A DNA stretch of 64,000 bases from Geomonas propionica (GTDB lineage Bacteria > Desulfobacterota > Desulfuromonadia > Geobacterales > Geobacteraceae): positions 124,001-188,000 of the forward strand of contig NZ_JAEMHK010000011.1 in the NCBI RefSeq assembly GCF_016458235.1, given 5' to 3'. Made by a program: the position numbers and the translations under genes. Of the stretch, positions 1 to 7,403 are shown one piece after another (the stretch's first letter is position 1; each line of letters starts with the position of its first letter). The notes beneath the pieces were generated by a model that made no database searches, had not been told where the DNA came from, and saw only the letters and a program-made list of their open reading frames with translations.

Positions 1-1092
1 TCAAGGTCTGTCACATCATCTCCGGGGATCTCTGGGCTGGCGCCGAGGTTATGGCGTGCCACCTGCTGCGGGAACTTGTCCTCACAGAGGAGCTGAGGCT
101 TTATGTGCTGCTGCTAAACGACGGGCGGCTGGCGGCTGAACTGAGGGAAGCAGGCCTTTCCGTCACCGTATTCGACGAGAGCCGTTGCTCTTTCACAAAA
201 CTGGCCGGTGAGGTCCGCAATTTCCTCAAGAAGGACCCCCCAGACCTGATCCATTCGCACAGGTACAAGGAGAACCTCCTTGCCCTTATGGGGAGCGCGG
301 GGAGCCCCCGCACCCGCCTGATCGCCACTCAGCATGGCCTTCCGGAAGAGAATGGGCTCTCCCTGCTACAGGGAGCCAAGGTGAGGGCGAACTTTTTCCT
401 GATGAGCCGGTTTTTCGATAGGACTGTAGCTGTTTCCAGGGATATCCGGGACCACCTGGTACAGAGCCTGGGCTTTCGTGACGACCGCGTTGCCGTGATC
501 CACAACGGCGTTCCGATCCCTTCTGAAAACGTTTCTCCCGCCTCCTGCGTCGCCGGTTTCCGCATCGGCTCCTCGGGGCGGCTTTGCCAGGTGAAAGACT
601 ACCCCCTAATGGTCGCAGTTGCCAGCATCGTTTGTGCGAAACGCCAGGCCCGGTTTCTGCTGGCCGGGGAGGGGAGCTGCCGGGGAGAAATTGCCGCGTC
701 TATAACTGCGCGCGGCCTGGATGGACGCTTCGTTCTCGCCGGGCATCTTGATGACATGGACTCCTTCTACCGGGGGCTCGACCTCTACCTCAACACTTCC
801 CGGCACGAGGGGATCCCAATGACCATTCTGGAGGCGATGGCACGGGGGGTACCGGTCGTGGCCCCGGCAGTGGGGGGGGATCGGCGAGATCGTCGAGCAC
901 GGCGTGGAGGGGTTCCTGGTCGACGGGCGTGACCCGGAGGCCTTTGCCCGGCGCTGCCTGGAGTTGGCCGACAATTCGGAACTGCACGCAGCGATGTCGC
1001 GCGCCGCGCGCCTGAAAGCGGACCGTGAGTTTTCCTCACGGCAGATGGCGCAACACTACTACCGGATCTATCAGGAAGTGCTGGCAGACTGA
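1..1092 (+). pseudogene. GT4-family glycosyltransferase, frameshifted and 5'-truncated by the window edge
   Basis: The reading frame is already open at base 3 (KVCHIISGDLWAGAEV...), so the gene starts outside the window. The N-terminal part fits a GT-B fold glycosyltransferase acceptor domain, and the C-terminal part has the GT4 donor-site pattern (RHEGIPMTILEAMARGVPVVAPAVGG, written here in parts: RHEGIPMTILEAM then ARGVPVVAPAVGG). The frame breaks in a run of eight G at 872-879. Dropping one G restores GGIGEIVEHGVEGFLVDG, and the second frame then continues to the stop at 1092. It would transfer a sugar from an activated donor during exopolysaccharide assembly, consistent with the GT2 gene 16 bp downstream. 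The break could be a sequencing error in the homopolymer, slipped-strand variation, or real inactivation. The family call is firm; the sugar is unknown. Confidence 0.8.
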
Positions 1093-1107
1093 AACCGGAG
1101 CATACCT

Positions 1108-2238
1108 ATGGCCCTTCTCCTGTCCTTGTTTATCTTCCTCGTCTTCTTCGCCTACTTCGGCTACCCTTTATCCCTTTACCTCATCTCAAGGTTCAAGGTA
1201 AGGGAAGTGCGCAGGGCGCCCTGCACACCCAGGGTGACCTTCATCATCACCGCCTTCAACGAGGAAAAGCGCATCCGGCAAAAGCTGGAAAATACGCTGG
1301 CGCTCACCTATGCCCCAGAACTTATACAGATCATAGTCGCCTCCGACGGTTCCACCGACCGCACTAACGAGATAGTGAGGGAGTTCGCGGCAAATGGGGT
1401 GCGACTCCTCGAGGTGAAGGACCGGGGGGGGAAAGAGAACGCCCAGAAGGAGGCAGTCGCCGCGGCGGATGGTGACATTCTGGTGTTCTCTGACGTGGCG
1501 ACGGTCATTGACCCCGAGAGCCTGCACCACATGATGGCCAACTTCGCCGACCCTTGCATCGGATGCGTTAGCAGCGTCGACCGGGTCGTCGGGCGCGACG
1601 GGAAGCCGTGCGGTGAGGGGGCCTACGTGCGCTACGAGATGTGGCTGAGGGACCTGGAGGGGAGGGTGAACTCACTGGTGGGACTGAGTGGTTCCTTTTT
1701 CGCGGCCCGAAAGGAGGTCTGCCGGGACTTCTCGCCTGACATGCAGAGCGATTTCCGGACTTTGCTGAACAGCATGCGGTTCGGGTTGCGCGGGATCGGC
1801 GATAACCGGGTGATCGGGCATTACCAAGATGTGGCTGACAGCAACCGGGAGTTCGACCGCAAGGTGAGGACCGTACTCAGGGGACTGACTGTCTTCTTTA
1901 AGAACCTGGAATTTTTGAATGTATTTCGCTATGGCCTGTTCTCTTACCAGTTTTTCTGCCACAAACTGCTGCGCTGGCTGGTCCCTTTTTTCCTGGCAGC
2001 AGCCTTTCTGATCAACGCCGCACTCGCCCCGTCGCACCCCCTGTACCTCTTCCTCTTCCTGCTTCAGTGCGCCTTCTACTTTCTGGGAGTGGCCGGTTGG
2101 AAAAGCCCCATGCTGGCCCGTCGCCTCACGGTAAGGATCCCGCTTTACTTCCTTACGGTGAACTTTGCCATTGCCGTCGCCTGGTTGCGTTACCTGCGTG
2201 GAAATCGCCTGGTGATGTGGACTCCGTCCGAGAGGTGA
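1108..2238 (+). CDS. Membrane glycosyltransferase family 2
   Basis: A 376-residue protein. It has an N-terminal membrane helix (about residues 2-26), a GT-A catalytic domain with ITAFNEE near residue 48 and ASDGSTDRT near 75, a DVAT segment at about 132 in the usual DXD position, and at least three hydrophobic helices after residue 290. This is the plan of inner-membrane GT2 enzymes that extend or initiate polysaccharides from nucleotide sugars. It lies 16 bp after the GT4 gene and 6 bp before the YdcF-like gene on the same strand, so an exopolysaccharide operon is likely. The polymer and the donor sugar cannot be told from sequence. Start is ATG 1108, with a modest GGAG upstream. Confidence 0.85.
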   Translation: MALLLSLFIFLVFFAYFGYPLSLYLISRFKVREVRRAPCTPRVTFIITAFNEEKRIRQKLENTLALTYAPELIQIIVASDGSTDRTNEIVREFAANGVRLLEVKDRGGKENAQKEAVAAADGDILVFSDVATVIDPESLHHMMANFADPCIGCVSSVDRVVGRDGKPCGEGAYVRYEMWLRDLEGRVNSLVGLSGSFFAARKEVCRDFSPDMQSDFRTLLNSMRFGLRGIGDNRVIGHYQDVADSNREFDRKVRTVLRGLTVFFKNLEFLNVFRYGLFSYQFFCHKLLRWLVPFFLAAAFLINAALAPSHPLYLFLFLLQCAFYFLGVAGWKSPMLARRLTVRIPLYFLTVNFAIAVAWLRYLRGNRLVMWTPSER

Positions 2239-2244
2239 TGGCCT

Positions 2245-2847
2245 ATGCGGGTTAAAGTTGCGGCAGTGGTTTTCTCCTGTTTCCTGCTTTTCGTGCTGGT
2301 TCCCTCCTTCCCCAGGGTACGGGCCATTATTGCCGCTCCACTTCGCGTGACCGATACCGAGGCTAAAGGGGATGCCTGCTACGTACTGGCGGGAGGGGAA
2401 ACGGTCTGGGAGCGCCTCAATGCCGCCGCAGACCTGGTGCACCTAGGGAGGGTGCCGCGCATCTACCTGATGGATGCCCCCTCCAGGGACCAGTACAACG
2501 TTCGTGCTGGACGTTCCTGGAGCAGGGGCAAGTGGTACGTCGATTACCTCATCTGGCGCGGAGTGCCGGCAGAGCGCATTAGCTTCATTCCGAGCAGTCA
2601 CGGATTTTTCGGGACCCGCGCCGAGGCCAGGACCCTTGCCTTGCATCTCCCTACTGGTGTACGGCAGGTTGTGATCGTGAGTTCAGCCCCGCATATGCGG
2701 AGGGCGCTCCTTGCCTTCCGGAGGGCTCTTCCCCCGCTGGTGGGCGTCGTGCCCTACGCGGCTACTGACCTCGCCAGCAGCCAGGAAATATACTACCCCC
2801 TGTGGATCGAGTACCTGAAACTTCTGGTCTACACCGTGGTTTCCTGA
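2245..2847 (+). CDS. YdcF/SanA/ElyC family (DUF218) protein
   Basis: 200 residues with one N-terminal membrane anchor (about residues 4-24), followed by a DUF218-like domain: YVLAGGETVWERL near 48, a substrate loop with RGVPAERI near 105, and VIVSSAPHMRRALL near 143. Members are membrane-attached proteins implicated in envelope or polysaccharide metabolism, with no firmly established reaction. The gene starts 6 bp after the GT2 gene, so it is probably translated from the same message and serves the same exopolysaccharide pathway. The family call is good; the function is open. Confidence 0.75.
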   Translation: MRVKVAAVVFSCFLLFVLVPSFPRVRAIIAAPLRVTDTEAKGDACYVLAGGETVWERLNAAADLVHLGRVPRIYLMDAPSRDQYNVRAGRSWSRGKWYVDYLIWRGVPAERISFIPSSHGFFGTRAEARTLALHLPTGVRQVVIVSSAPHMRRALLAFRRALPPLVGVVPYAATDLASSQEIYYPLWIEYLKLLVYTVVS

Positions 2848-3007
2848 CCGCTGTTTAAAGGGACATGTTGCTGACCGGGGTGGACGACTCTCCGACGTAA
2901 GCGCCACAATGAGGGGCATATCGGCCTGCCAGGCCATGTAATTCTATAAACGTGATTTGGATCACAGCGGATGAGCGCCAGTTCAGTTAGAAAGGTATAA
3001 AACTTGA

Positions 3008-3123
3008 GGTACACGACAATACTAAACCATCCGCGAGGGTGGGACGGAAAGCCTATAGGGTCTCTCTGAGACAGCCGGGTCGCCGAAATGCCTGCACTAC
3101 AGGTCGGTGCCCGGCTTTTTTTT
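3008..3123 (+). ncRNA. GEMM-Ib (3',3'-cGAMP-type) riboswitch with terminator, copy 1
   Basis: The aptamer has the hallmarks of the Geobacter GEMM-Ib class: ACACGACAATACTAAACC, a GCGA-capped stem (CCATCC GCGA GGGTGG), ACGGAAAGCC, the TCTCTCTGAGACAGCC arm, and GGGTCGCCGAAAT. An intrinsic terminator follows: AGCCGGG at 3073-3079 pairs with CCCGGCT at 3110-3116, then a run of T. Because the 5' terminator arm is part of the aptamer, ligand binding should prevent termination (an ON switch). A TATAAA at 2996-3001 could be the -10 box, with transcription starting at the aptamer edge; no clear -35 box is seen. The RNA leads into the FN3/Ig gene at 3162. The class call is strong; cGAMP rather than c-di-GMP preference is inferred from similarity to the characterised Geobacter RNAs. 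Confidence 0.92.
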
Positions 3124-3161
3124 GCCTGAAATACGGGTTCGGCCTCTTGTGGAGGTCACAG

Positions 3162-4295
3162 TTGAAAGTAAAGCATGTATTGCTGGTTGTGGTGTTCGTC
3201 CTTGTTCCTTGCGCCGCTTTCCCATCTACTGTGATCCTGCAGTGGGACCCTTCCACCGATGCTGAGCTCGCTGGCTACCGGGTTTACTACCAAGCCAATT
3301 CTTCCGCACAGCCTTTCGTCGGCGGCGGCGCTGTCGAAGGGAGCGCTCCCGTCGATGTTTCCACCAGCACCACCGCCTCAATAAGCGGGCTCGATCCCGG
3401 CAACTCCTACTATTTCGCGGTCACCGCCTACAACACCAGCGGCGCCGAGAGCGTGTACTCGAACCTCGTGCAGGTAAAGGAGATGGTTCCCCCCGTGGTC
3501 GGTATCACCGCACCTTCGGCGAATGCGGCGGTGACTGGCTCGGTTGCGGTCTGGGTCAATGCCGCTGACAACGTCGGGGTCAGTAACGTCGAGTTGTACG
3601 TGAACGGGAACCTCCTCGCCAGCGCCAACTCTGCCCCCTACGCGTTCAACTGGCCTACCGCCTCGCTTGCCCCCGGACAGTACACGCTCACCGCGAAGGC
3701 CTACGACGCTGCCGGCAACGTGGGCAGCACCGATGAAGTGGTCTACGTCGCCGGCGACACCGCTGTGCCGACGGTCACCTTCACTGGGCCGGGAAACAAC
3801 AAGCAGGTCAGCGGCACGGTAGCCGTGACTGCCAACGCCACCGACAACGTCGGCGTGACCGGCTTGGCCCTCTACGACAACTCCACCCTTATCTACGCCG
3901 CCAACCAGGGTAGCCTCAACTACAACTGGAACACCGCCGGCGCCGTGAACGGAACCCATACCCTGGTGGCCATAGCCTCCGATGCCGCCGGCAACGCCGG
4001 TTCCGCCAGCGTGACCGTGACGGTGGCCAACGATCTCATCCCCCCGAACGTCAATATCATTTCCCCCTCCTCGCCGGTACTTGGCAACGCCAATTTGAAG
4101 ATCGCCGCTTCCGCGGTCGACAACGTGGCCGTGGTGAGGATGGAAGTCTACCTCGACGGGGCGCTGCTTTTGGGCACCAATTCCGGCTCCATCAGCGCCA
4201 GCGCAAAGGTGGGCGCCGGTACTCATACCGTCACCGTCAACGCCTACGACGCGGCAGGAAACAAGGGGAGCAGGGCGGTCTCCGTGTCCAGGTAG
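3162..4295 (+). CDS. Secreted fibronectin-III / Ig-like repeat protein under riboswitch control
   Basis: I place the start at TTG 3162, because GGAGG sits six bases upstream and a signal peptide follows at once (KVKHVLLVVVFVLVPCAAF). The frame is open further upstream, but that part is riboswitch. The mature protein has an FN3 domain (about residues 22-105, with GYRVYYQ, SGLDPGNSYYFAVTAYN and ESVYSN) and three Ig-like modules of the Big_17 kind, each with a DN-V-V motif followed by a tryptophan strand or DAAGN end (about 110-200, 205-300, 300-377). No membrane anchor, PEP-CTERM or dockerin is visible, so it is probably exported and surface-bound through partners. It is a paralogue of the gene at 4610. 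A role in adhesion or in the extracellular matrix used for electron transfer is inference from the riboswitch class. Confidence 0.85.
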   Translation: MKVKHVLLVVVFVLVPCAAFPSTVILQWDPSTDAELAGYRVYYQANSSAQPFVGGGAVEGSAPVDVSTSTTASISGLDPGNSYYFAVTAYNTSGAESVYSNLVQVKEMVPPVVGITAPSANAAVTGSVAVWVNAADNVGVSNVELYVNGNLLASANSAPYAFNWPTASLAPGQYTLTAKAYDAAGNVGSTDEVVYVAGDTAVPTVTFTGPGNNKQVSGTVAVTANATDNVGVTGLALYDNSTLIYAANQGSLNYNWNTAGAVNGTHTLVAIASDAAGNAGSASVTVTVANDLIPPNVNIISPSSPVLGNANLKIAASAVDNVAVVRMEVYLDGALLLGTNSGSISASAKVGAGTHTVTVNAYDAAGNKGSRAVSVSR

Positions 4296-4368
4296 CAGAG
4301 GGAGGGCGCACAGAGCCAAAGCGTGGAGGAACGGGGACCCTGTATCGTTATTTATTGGAAGAAATAAG

Positions 4369-4397
4369 TTGCATTCTCTTTATAAATCACATAGTAT
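4369..4397 (+). promoter_or_regulatory. Sigma-70-like promoter upstream of riboswitch copy 2
   Basis: TTGCAT, a 17-bp spacer, then TAGTAT. The predicted start near 4404 lies about 37 bases ahead of the aptamer. It is AT-rich compared with its surroundings. The rest of 4296-4609 holds only the riboswitch and a short leader. Confidence 0.5.
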
Positions 4398-4440
4398 CCG
4401 CACCCGATGGCGGGGACTCCCGCGCATCCAACCGAATACA

Positions 4441-4556
4441 GGTAGACGATAATACTAAACCATCCGCGAGGGTGGGACGGAAAGCCTATAGGGTCTCTCT
4501 GAGACAGCCGGGTCGCCGAAATGCCAAGTACTGGTGCTGCGGTCCCGGCTTTTCTA
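4441..4556 (+). ncRNA. GEMM-Ib (3',3'-cGAMP-type) riboswitch with terminator, copy 2
   Basis: The aptamer core is almost base-for-base the same as copy 1: AATACTAAACC, the GCGA-capped stem, GGGACGGAAAGCC, and TCTCTCTGAGACAGCCGGG. The expression platform differs in its loop: AGCCGGG at 4506-4512 pairs with CCCGGCT at 4544-4550, followed by TTTCT. The identity of the aptamers beside divergent flanks suggests a duplication of the riboswitch-gene unit, which agrees with the paralogy of the two downstream proteins. Ligand binding should again favour readthrough into the gene at 4610. Confidence 0.92.
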
Positions 4557-4609
4557 TTTCCTCCCTCTGACAAAAGCCCAAGGCCCACGCCGATCCTTGG
4601 GAGTCATAG

Positions 4610-5761
4610 ATGGAAGTGTGCGGAAGGACGGGGGTGAGCCCCGTGTCGGTACTGTTTTTTTTGTTCTTGCTGCTGTTCGTTCCCTATTCCTGTCTTGCCG
4701 CTACCGTCACGCTGGCCTGGGACCCCAGTCCCGACACCGACCTGGCGGGATACCGGATCTACTACCAGGCCAACAACAGTGATCTCCCCTTCCAGGGGAC
4801 CGGAGCCGTCGAGGGGAACGCCCCCGTCGATGGAGGCAACGTCACCGTGGCCAGCATCAGCGGCCTTGATCCCGCCAACGCCTATTACTTCGCGGTGACG
4901 GCTTACAACTCAAGCGGGCAGGAGAGCGTCTACTCCAACGTCGTGCAGATCCCAGAAACCCTGCCCCCCCTGGTCAGCATAACCTCGCCCGCGGACAACG
5001 CTTCCGTCGCCACCACCCTTGCCATCAGCGCGGCCGCAACCGACAACGTCGGCGTTGCGAAAGTCCAGTTCCTCGTGAATGGCACCCCGGTGTACGAGAC
5101 CAGCGCTGTTCCCTACACCTACACCTGGAACGCGGCAGCCCTTCCCGCCGGGAGCTACACCATCGCCGCCAGGGCCATCGACCTTTCGGGCAACGCCGCC
5201 GTGTCGAAAGCCGTGAACGTCTCCGTTGTCGGCGACGTGATCTCGCCCACCGTTTCCCTGGCGGTCCCTCCCCCCGATGCCAGTGTAGCCGGAACCATCA
5301 ACGTATCGGCAGCCGCCAGCGATAACCTCGGTATCTCCAAGCTGGAGCTCTCCATCGACGGGACGCTGTTACTGAGCAGCAATCAGAGCCCGGTAAGCTA
5401 CATCTGGAACACCGCCAACTTCGCCAACGGCAGCCATGTCATCAGCGCCAGGGCCTATGACGCGGCCGGCAACAGCGGCGTCGCATCAGCGACCGTCGTA
5501 GTCGACAACGGCACCAGCCAGACCGCCTCAACACCACCTTCCACCACAACCTCGACCTCGACCTCGACTGAAGCCGCTCCGCTTACCTTGGCAGATGCCC
5601 AACTCGCACTGCTGATTGCCTCGGGGCAGCAGAGCCCGACCATTGACCAGGTGCAGCGCCTGGACTTGGCGCCTTACCTGAACGGCCAGCCCGCGCCTAA
5701 CGGCAAGGTCGATACCGGTGATGTCGTGGTTATCCTCGCCAAACTGACTGGCAAGCTATGA
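4610..5761 (+). CDS. Secreted FN3 / Ig-like protein with C-terminal dockerin-like segment
   Basis: 383 residues. Signal peptide at about 12-31 (SVLFFLFLLLFVPYSCLA), FN3 domain at about 32-118, two Ig-like Big_17 modules (about 120-215 and 218-305, again with DNVGV or DNLGI cores and DAAGNSG ends), a Ser/Thr-rich linker (about 308-325), and a C-terminal segment LADAQLAL...NGKVDTGDVVVILAKLTG that resembles one and a half dockerin-type calcium loops. Start ATG 4610 has GGGAG upstream; an in-frame GTG shortly downstream is possible. Control by the riboswitch at 4441 is expected. The FN3 part closely matches the paralogue at 3162, which lacks the dockerin-like tail. Dockerins bind cohesins, and the next gene is a candidate partner. 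Confidence 0.85.
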   Translation: MEVCGRTGVSPVSVLFFLFLLLFVPYSCLAATVTLAWDPSPDTDLAGYRIYYQANNSDLPFQGTGAVEGNAPVDGGNVTVASISGLDPANAYYFAVTAYNSSGQESVYSNVVQIPETLPPLVSITSPADNASVATTLAISAAATDNVGVAKVQFLVNGTPVYETSAVPYTYTWNAAALPAGSYTIAARAIDLSGNAAVSKAVNVSVVGDVISPTVSLAVPPPDASVAGTINVSAAASDNLGISKLELSIDGTLLLSSNQSPVSYIWNTANFANGSHVISARAYDAAGNSGVASATVVVDNGTSQTASTPPSTTTSTSTSTEAAPLTLADAQLALLIASGQQSPTIDQVQRLDLAPYLNGQPAPNGKVDTGDVVVILAKLTGKL

Positions 5762-5823
5762 AATGAGCAGGCAAAGCTCACGGTTCATGGGAAGAGAGTT
5801 ATACGGCAAGTTCAGGAGGTGCC

Positions 5824-6255
5824 ATGGGCATTTTACAACGGATAGTGCTGGTGATGATCATGCTAGTGGTTACAGCATGTGGAGGCGGGGGAGGGGCTGA
5901 GGTTACGGTGACGGTTCCGATTCGCGCCACCATGGCTACCGTGGTGACCGGCACCACCGCCGTCGGCACCGTGTCGGTGACTGGACTTGCGGTGGCGGCC
6001 CCTTACGGTCTCAACTTCGCAGTGACCATGCCACCCGGGGCCACCTTGTCGGCAGTGGCCACCTCGGGGGGGTACGCGGCTAGCGGTTTTGCCAGCATCT
6101 CGGGCACCAATGGCCTTATCCTCGTCAGCAGCGATGTAGCCTCCGGCGAGATCATGACCGTCACCTTTGCCAACGTTCCGTCGGGCGCCCAGGCAAGCGA
6201 CTTCGGCATTGCCGTGACAGCTGTCTATGACCGTAACGGCACGCTGATCCAGTAG
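5824..6255 (+). CDS. Small lipoprotein, possible cohesin-like domain
   Basis: 143 residues with a lipoprotein signal (lipobox VTAC, lipidated Cys at residue 19) followed by GGGGG. The mature part is all-beta in character (LNFAVTMPPGATLSAV, GLILVSSDVASGEIMTVTF), resembling the spacing of strands in cohesin-type or carrier-binding beta sandwiches. It begins 62 bp after the dockerin-like protein with GGAGG upstream, so co-expression through the second riboswitch is plausible. It would be anchored in the outer membrane. The lipoprotein call is firm; the cohesin-like reading is a weak guess that a profile search would settle. Confidence 0.7.
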   Translation: MGILQRIVLVMIMLVVTACGGGGGAEVTVTVPIRATMATVVTGTTAVGTVSVTGLAVAAPYGLNFAVTMPPGATLSAVATSGGYAASGFASISGTNGLILVSSDVASGEIMTVTFANVPSGAQASDFGIAVTAVYDRNGTLIQ

Positions 6256-6410
6256 GTTTATTAGTTGCGGGTGACGAGGAAGGGGCGCCGGCGTGCGGCA
6301 GGAAAGGGGGGACAGCCCAGGCACTGCGAGCAACGCGTAGCGCCGAGTCGGGACGTCTGAGTGGCGAACCGTAGAACTTAAAATGTAGAACGTAGACCCT
6401 AAATCCGGTT

Positions 6411-7136
6411 TTAGTGCCTCTTGCCGTTGCTCCGTGTATCGAAGAAGTTCTTGTTGAGCAGGATCGCCTTGCTGTCCAGGATGCTGATCACGGCCGACCT
6501 TTCCAGGCTGCGCAACACGCGACTCATGGTCTCGCGGGTTACCGAGGCGTAGCTCGCCATCTGCTGATGGGTCATCTTCACGTCTATGATGACGCCACGG
6601 TCGTCGCGGACCCCGTAGAGTTCGCCCAGCCGGTCCAGCAGTGACAGCACCCGGTCCTGTGCGTTCTCGGCGTTGAAGCTCAGGATCTTGATCATCTCCC
6701 ACGATTCGCGCAGCCGGCTGCACAAGAGCTCGATGATCTTTCTGCGGATTTCGTCGTTGCGCATCAGGTGCTGCTGGAAATCGTCCTTGTGCAAAAGCCC
6801 GATCACCGAGTCCTCGTGGGCAATGATGGTGGCCGGTGAGGTCTTGTTATCCAGAAGCGACATCTCTCCGAAGAAGTCGTTCTTCTTGTGGATGGTGATG
6901 ATCTGCTCTTTCCCCTCGTCGTTCATCTTCACCACCCGCACCTTTCCGGAATAGATCAGGTACATGTAGCTGGAGGTATCCTCCTCGTACAGCACTATCT
7001 GTTCCTTCTCGTAATTCTTCTTTCTGAACAGCTTCTCGACCTGGTCTACCTCGTCAAGTGTCAGGGACGAGAAGAAGGGGATGCTGCTGATGATGTTCGT
7101 TTCGTGCTTATGTCTTTGGGACGTAGGACAAGTCAT
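6411..7136 (-). CDS. Crp/Fnr-family transcription regulator
   Basis: 241 residues. N-terminal cyclic-nucleotide-binding-type beta roll (about 20-130, with GEMSLLDN near 91), a dimerisation helix, and a C-terminal winged helix-turn-helix (THQQMASYASVTRETMSRVLRSLE near 190-213). The N-terminal cysteine cluster of FNR is absent, so an iron-sulfur oxygen sensor is unlikely. ATG 7136 is preferred because GGAGG lies seven bases upstream; a GTG is just ahead of it. The gene is divergent from prsK with a short shared intergenic region, so it could regulate itself or the PrsK/PrsR system. Ligand unknown. Confidence 0.88.
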   Translation of the reverse strand: MTCPTSQRHKHETNIISSIPFFSSLTLDEVDQVEKLFRKKNYEKEQIVLYEEDTSSYMYLIYSGKVRVVKMNDEGKEQIITIHKKNDFFGEMSLLDNKTSPATIIAHEDSVIGLLHKDDFQQHLMRNDEIRRKIIELLCSRLRESWEMIKILSFNAENAQDRVLSLLDRLGELYGVRDDRGVIIDVKMTHQQMASYASVTRETMSRVLRSLERSAVISILDSKAILLNKNFFDTRSNGKRH

Positions 7137-7199
7137 CACAGTGCCTCCGGCTCTGATTTTACCTCAGCCATTCGAAGGTTTAACACAAACAATTAGCAC

Positions 7200-7228
7200 T
7201 TGTCAATTTATGCCTTAGGCTGTATAGG
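7200..7228 (+). promoter_or_regulatory. Sigma-70-like promoter for prsK-prsR
   Basis: TTGTCA, 17 bases, TATAGG. Transcription would start near 7235 and give a leader of about 170 bases before the preferred prsK start at 7404. Directly after the start lies a small hairpin (AGCAGG...CCTGCT at about 7231-7248, then TTTT), which resembles an attenuator. An upstream TTG in the prsK frame coincides with the -35 box, which argues against using it as a start codon. Confidence 0.5.
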
Positions 7229-7403
7229 TATAGCAGGCACTGGCCTGCTTTTATGGCTGTGCAGCAGGCAGTTGACAGTTGCTGGCAGGTGCTTACTGAG
7301 TGCCAAAGACATCGGCACGCTTCGACTTGGTCTTTACCAGGCAGAACAGGTGAGATGGGGAGGGCATCAGGGGCTTTGCTGGTGTCTTGCCCGAGAGGTA
7401 ACG

